This document shows positions 60,274 to 64,000 of a DNA stretch of 64,000 nucleotides, in pieces; the first letter of the stretch is position 1, and the number at the start of each line of letters is the position of its first letter. The stretch lies in NCBI RefSeq assembly GCF_020400825.1, contig NZ_JAINVH010000011.1:171002-235001 (forward strand), in the 5' to 3' direction. The translations under genes were made by a program, and so were the position numbers. The DNA comes from Streptomyces sp. HPF1205. Its GTDB lineage: Bacteria; Actinomycetota; Actinomycetes; Streptomycetales; Streptomycetaceae. Under the pieces are notes generated by a model, which worked only from the letters and a program-made list of their open reading frames with translations, was not told the origin of the DNA and did no database searches.

Positions 60274-62916
60274 GTGATCACGGCGCGGGCAGCGGCCACC
60301 TTCGAGCCGGTGGGGCGGTCGGTCGCAGTGGCCCGCGCCTTCGTCCGGGACACCCTTCACGGCTGGGGCTTCGCCGACGTCGTGGACGACGCCGTGGTCC
60401 TCACCAGCGAGCTGGTCACCAACGCGGTGATCCACGCCGGCACCGCCGCCGACGTCCAGTGCCTGCGGTACGAGACGGCCGTGCGCGTCGAGGTCGCCGA
60501 CCACCATCCGGACCGGGAGGTGCCGCTGCAGGGCCGCGGCCGCGCCTTCCGCGACACCGAGAACGAGGGCGGCCGCGGCCTGCAGCTGTGCGCGGCGCTG
60601 GCCAGCCGGTGGGGCGTGGAGTACACGGCCGCGGGCAAGCACGTCTGGTTCCAGCTCGACCTGCCGGAACGCCCGGCCGGCACCCGCTCCGCCGGGCCGC
60701 TGCTGCCGCCCGCCGAACTGCCGGTCGCCGACGAGCGGGTCCGCGTCGCGGTGGTCCAGGCCGACCGCCAGGGCTTCATCACTCGCTGGAACGACGACGC
60801 GGCCGACCTCTTCGGCCACACCGCCGACGACGTCCTCGGCAAGTCCCTCACCGACCTCACGGCCTGGCCGCAGACCCCCGGCACCGGCATCGGCCTGGCC
60901 GACGCCCTGCGGCTGTCCCGCTGGGAGGGCACCTACGGCCTGCGCCGCGCCGACGGCCGCGTCGTGCCGGTCTACGGCTCCCACCTGCGGGTGCGCGACA
61001 GCGCGGGCGAGCCGTCGACGGTGTGCCTGCTCGTACGCGCCGAGGAGCGGGCGGTCCTGCAGTCGCCGACCCGCGGCCCTGCGGCCTCCGACACCGGCAC
61101 CGGCCAGCGCGGCAGGAACACCGACGCCTTCGAGGTCTTCATCGGCTCCCCCGCCCCCGACGACCTCGACGGCCTGCTGCAGCGCACGGTCGAGCGCGCC
61201 CGCGACATGCTCGACGGCGACGCCGCCTACCTGCTGCTGGCCACCGACGACGAGACCGAACTGGAGGTACGCGCCTCCACCGGCCTGCCCTCGGCCCGGC
61301 AGCGGTTCGCCCGCGTCCCCGTCGAGGCCGGCACCGGACGCTACGGCAGCGCCCGCATGCCCGCCGTCCACGAGGACCTGACCGCCGTGCCCGGTGCCGT
61401 ACCGCTGCTGTCCGGCACCGGGATGCGGTCGGTCGTCACCGTGCCGCTCAAGGTCGAGGGCCGGCTGACCGGATCCATCGGCGTCGCCGCCGAGGCTCCC
61501 GGGCGCTACTCCAACCAGGAGGCACTGCGGCTGCAGTTCGCCGCCGACCGGATCGCGCTGGCCGTCGAGAGCGCGCGCCTGACCGAGCTGGAGCGGCTGC
61601 GCCGCGGCTCGCTGTCCTTCCTCGTCGAGGCGTCCGACCTGCTGGCCGGCACGCTGGAGCGGGACCAGACGCTGGCCCTGATGGCCCAGATGACCGTACC
61701 GACGCTGGCCAGTTGGTGCGCCGTCTACACCATCGCCGAGCAGTCGCAGTCCGAGCCGGAACTGGCCTTCGTCCTCCACGAGGACGAGGACCGCATCGAC
61801 GGCATCAAGGCGCTGCTGTCCCAGCTGCGTCCGCCCGAGCCCGACCCGACGCCGGGCGCCCGCCCGTGGACCGCGCCGTCGGACGCCGCGCACTCCAGCG
61901 CGCTGCGCGCCTCCCTGCGCAGCCTCGGTGTCGGCTCCTCGAGCGGCGCCGGCGGCCGCCCCGCGAGCGCTCCCGGCATCGCCCTGGCCACGGCGGCCGC
62001 GGTGGGCGGCGAGACCGTCGTGCTGCCGCTGGTCGCCCGCAACCGCGTGATCGGCATGCTCACCCTGGGCAAGCCCGCCGACGAGCGCTTCCGCCAGGAG
62101 ATCCTCGAACTGGCCGAGGACCTCTCCCGCCGCGCCGCCCTCGCCCTGGACAACGCCCGCCTCTACAGCGAGCGCACCGCCATCAGCCAGGCCCTCCAGC
62201 GCAGCCTGCTGCCGCCCGAGCTGCCCCGCGTCCCGGGCGTGGAGGTGGAGGTCATCTACCGCGCGGCCGGCGAAGGCAACGAGGTCGGCGGCGACTTCTA
62301 CGACCTCTTCCCGATCCGCGACGGCTGCTGGGGCTTCGCCATCGGCGACGTGTGCGGTACGGGGCCGGAGGCGGCCGCCGTCACCGGCCTGGCAAGGCAT
62401 GCCCTGCGCCTGCTGGCCCGCGAGGGCTTCGGCGGTCCCGCGGTCCTGGAGCGCCTGAACGCCGCCATCCTCGACGAGGGCGCCCGCAGCCGCTTCCTGA
62501 CCCTGCTGTACGGCGAGTTGTGGCCGCAGCACGACGGCAGCGCGGTGCTGCGGATGGTCTGCGCCGGCCACCCGCTGCCGCTGCGGCTGCGCCCGGACGG
62601 CTCCGTGGAACCGGCCGCCGAGCCCCAGCCCCTGCTCGGCGTCATGGAAGACCTGGAGCTCGTCGAGCAGACCATCACCCTCGACCCGGGCGACGTCCTG
62701 CTGTGCGTCACCGACGGCGTCACGGAGCGCCGCGAGGGAACACGCATGCTCGGCGACGACGGCCTGGCCGACGTCCTCGCCACGTGCACGGGCCTGACGG
62801 CCGGCGCGGTCGCGGTACGCATCCAGCGCGCCGTGGAACGCTTCGCCTCGGATGCGCCCTCGGACGACATGGCGATCCTGGCGATGCGCGTCCCGAACCT
62901 TCAGCCGGGCGCCTGA
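60274..62916 (+). CDS. osaC: OsaC-like multidomain phosphatase/anti-sigma-type regulator
   Basis: About 880 residues from a GTG with GAGGAGACCG in front; a second start at 59986 would add 96 low-complexity residues. Domains: RsbW-like ATPase (about 1-130: VVLTSELVTNAVIHAGT, GGRGLQLCAALASRWG), PAS (about 160-260: GFITRWNDDAADLFGHTADDVLGK), GAF (about 300-440), GAF-like (about 455-640) and a C-terminal PP2C/SpoIIE phosphatase (GNEVGGDFYDLFPI, FAIGDVCGTGPEAA, LLCVTDGVTERR, SDDMAILAMRV). OsaC of Streptomyces has this layout and returns SigB to resting state after osmotic stress. Divergent from osaA. Confidence 0.88.
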   Translation: MITARAAATFEPVGRSVAVARAFVRDTLHGWGFADVVDDAVVLTSELVTNAVIHAGTAADVQCLRYETAVRVEVADHHPDREVPLQGRGRAFRDTENEGGRGLQLCAALASRWGVEYTAAGKHVWFQLDLPERPAGTRSAGPLLPPAELPVADERVRVAVVQADRQGFITRWNDDAADLFGHTADDVLGKSLTDLTAWPQTPGTGIGLADALRLSRWEGTYGLRRADGRVVPVYGSHLRVRDSAGEPSTVCLLVRAEERAVLQSPTRGPAASDTGTGQRGRNTDAFEVFIGSPAPDDLDGLLQRTVERARDMLDGDAAYLLLATDDETELEVRASTGLPSARQRFARVPVEAGTGRYGSARMPAVHEDLTAVPGAVPLLSGTGMRSVVTVPLKVEGRLTGSIGVAAEAPGRYSNQEALRLQFAADRIALAVESARLTELERLRRGSLSFLVEASDLLAGTLERDQTLALMAQMTVPTLASWCAVYTIAEQSQSEPELAFVLHEDEDRIDGIKALLSQLRPPEPDPTPGARPWTAPSDAAHSSALRASLRSLGVGSSSGAGGRPASAPGIALATAAAVGGETVVLPLVARNRVIGMLTLGKPADERFRQEILELAEDLSRRAALALDNARLYSERTAISQALQRSLLPPELPRVPGVEVEVIYRAAGEGNEVGGDFYDLFPIRDGCWGFAIGDVCGTGPEAAAVTGLARHALRLLAREGFGGPAVLERLNAAILDEGARSRFLTLLYGELWPQHDGSAVLRMVCAGHPLPLRLRPDGSVEPAAEPQPLLGVMEDLELVEQTITLDPGDVLLCVTDGVTERREGTRMLGDDGLADVLATCTGLTAGAVAVRIQRAVERFASDAPSDDMAILAMRVPNLQPGA

Positions 62917-62957
62917 ACCGGGCGGGTCCGCGGCCATGGAAATCCGCGGCCATAGAA

Positions 62958-62987
62958 AAGGGCCCCCGCCCGACGGCGGGGGCCCTT
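62958..62987 (-). terminator. Terminator of tRNA-Thr
   Basis: Perfect 13-bp arms AAGGGCCCCCGCC (62958-62970) and its complement (62975-62987). On the minus strand the stem is followed by TTTTCTATGG, a short U-tract, so it serves the tRNA. It may also stop osaC. Confidence 0.85.
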
Positions 62988-62996
62988 CCCATCGGA

Positions 62997-63068
62997 GCCC
63001 CAATACGGAATCGAACCGTAGACCTTCTCCTTACCATGGAGACGCTCTACCGACTGAGCTATTGGGGC
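62997..63068 (-). tRNA. tRNA-Thr (anticodon GGT)
   Basis: Read on the minus strand, 72 nt fold as a cloverleaf: acceptor GCCCCAA/TTGGGGC, D-arm GCTC/GAGC, anticodon stem TCTCC/GGAGA with loop ATGGTAA, T-arm TACGG/CCGTA with TTCGATT. The middle of the loop is GGT, reading ACC (Thr). The 3' CCA is not encoded. Confidence 0.95.
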
Positions 63069-63141
63069 GCTGCGACGGGACGATCTTAGCCCATGCGCGG
63101 GTGTGCGGCGAACCCGTGTCCGGGCGTTGCCTCTTGCGGGT

Positions 63142-63876
63142 TCAGAGCAGTCCGCCCAGCGCGTTGCAGGCCTCGGCAACGTGCGTCAACTCGCGCTGGG
63201 TGAGCCCGGAATGCACGGGGAGCGAGAGGCTGTCGGCCGCCACCTGCTCGGTGTGCGGCAGGTGCGGGGTCCGCTCCGAGCGGTGGGCGGGGAGCCGGTG
63301 CACGGGAACCGGCACGCTCACGGTGGCGCGTACGCCCTTCCTGGCCAGTGCCGCCGCGAAGGCGTCCCGGTCCGGTCGTCCGTTGCCCGGAATGCGCACG
63401 GCGTACTGGTGGTACAGGTGCCGGACCCCCGGCTCGCTGTACGGCACGATCACGCCGGTCAACGCCGAGTCCAGGAACCGCGCGTGCGCCCGCCGCCGGG
63501 CCACTGCCCCCGCGTCCTCGGCCGGCCCGGCCTCCTCCACGACGGCGAGCGCGCACCGATCGGCCAGTTCCCCCAACCGCCGCATGGGCGCCGGGTGCCC
63601 GAACACGTTCACGGGTACGATCGCGGCCGTCCGCGACGTGACGACGGCGGCCACCGCGTCCGGGTCGAGACAGAACGTCCGAGGGTCGATGTCGGCGAAT
63701 ACCGGCACCGCTCCGACCAGTCGTGCGGCGTCAGCCGGCGCCCCGGGTCCGAACGACGGCACGATCACTTCGTCCCCGGCACCGATCCCCAGCCCGGCCA
63801 GGGCGTCCCGCAGGGCAGCGGCCGTCGTGTCCGAAGCGATCCTGTGCCGCCGGCCGGCAGTCGTCATCTGCTGCAC
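63142..63876 (-). CDS. Shortened DegT/DnrJ/EryC1-like protein lacking the PLP lysine region
   Basis: About 244 residues (family norm about 370). GTG start (VQQMTTAGRRHR) with GGAGG 9 nt before; an ATG three codons later is possible. It keeps LAGLGIGAGDEVIVPSFGPGA, AVPVFADIDPRTFCLDPDAV, AAIVPVNVFGHPAPM and, near the end, HLYHQYAVRIPGN and AADSLSLPVHSGLT. After CALAVVEEAGPAEDAG the sequence jumps to FLDSALTGVIVP, so about 100 residues including the Ser/Lys PLP site are missing. It cannot be a normal aminotransferase; a regulator, sugar-binding or decayed protein are alternatives. No sugar biosynthesis genes are nearby. Confidence 0.7.
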   Translation of the reverse strand: MQQMTTAGRRHRIASDTTAAALRDALAGLGIGAGDEVIVPSFGPGAPADAARLVGAVPVFADIDPRTFCLDPDAVAAVVTSRTAAIVPVNVFGHPAPMRRLGELADRCALAVVEEAGPAEDAGAVARRRAHARFLDSALTGVIVPYSEPGVRHLYHQYAVRIPGNGRPDRDAFAAALARKGVRATVSVPVPVHRLPAHRSERTPHLPHTEQVAADSLSLPVHSGLTQRELTHVAEACNALGGLL

Positions 63877-63950
63877 GTCTCCACACCTCCGCCTGTCCCA
63901 GGGCGCCCAGCGTCTCGGGATGACGTGAACATGGGGTAACGGACAGCAAA

Positions 63951-63992
63951 AAAGCCTCAACCCCTGAGACCAAGTCCAGGGGTTGAGGCTTT
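63951..63992 (-). terminator. Strong terminator for a gene to the right of the window
   Basis: Perfect 16-bp arms AAAGCCTCAACCCCTG (63951-63966) and CAGGGGTTGAGGCTTT (63977-63992), 10-nt loop. On the minus strand the stem ends in a T6 run, so it ends a minus-strand transcript coming from beyond position 64000. Confidence 0.85.
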
Positions 63993-64000
63993 GTGAAAAT

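Overview
The window is very GC-rich, codon use is strongly G/C-ending, and the gene order is typical of the core chromosome arm of a Streptomyces or close relative: nrdR-nrdJ beside lexA, recA-recX beside lhr, clgR beside rimO-pgsA-cinA-ftsK, and the osmoadaptation genes osaC/osaA/osaB. All family assignments come from reading motifs by eye; no database search was run.

Layout. 1-310: remnant of a short-chain dehydrogenase gene and a palindromic operator in front of a TetR regulator. 947-2547 (minus): a YdbC-like small protein and an unusual ECF41-type sigma factor. 2966-6624 (minus): nrdR-nrdJ with two NrdR boxes. 7095-9996: lexA with SOS boxes, convergent with a DinG-type helicase. 10183-13242: a signalling module made of a nuclease-like NYN/PIN-FHA protein, a soluble Ser/Thr kinase, and a convergent zinc-ribbon/FHA protein. 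13338-19282 (minus): a four-gene NRPS-independent siderophore locus (aminotransferase, two IucA/IucC synthetases, acyltransferase). 19502-29293: housekeeping genes (hflX, RelA/SpoT homologue, dapF, a membrane protein, miaA, an antitoxin-like small protein, a LigB-like protein, miaB). 29462-35136: a TAXI solute-binding protein, a two-component pair and a FAD monooxygenase. 35195-44244: recX, recA, an AI-2E-type membrane protein, a DUF3046 protein, lhr, nei. 44899-53178 (minus): dps, clgR, cinA C-domain, pgsA, rimO, RodZ-like protein, ftsK. 53312-62916: osaB, the giant hybrid kinase osaA with ten 276-bp HAMP repeats, and divergent osaC. 62997-63876: tRNA-Thr(GGT) and a shortened DegT-like protein.

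How the genes work together. The window is rich in DNA repair and nucleotide supply: class II ribonucleotide reductase and its repressor, the SOS regulator and its target recA, RecX, a DinG helicase, Lhr and an endonuclease VIII glycosylase. Stress control forms a second theme: RelA/SpoT homologue, HflX, ClgR, Dps and OsaABC. The least explained parts are the NYN-FHA/kinase/FHA module, the siderophore locus with no visible N-hydroxylase or decarboxylase, and the sigma factor whose promoter-binding domain looks eroded.

Several non-coding elements are well supported: two tandem NrdR boxes, SOS boxes at lexA and recA, a 23-bp TetR-type operator, at least ten strong hairpin terminators, and several short tandem repeats (11 bp, 19 bp, 15 bp, 9 bp) in intergenic DNA.
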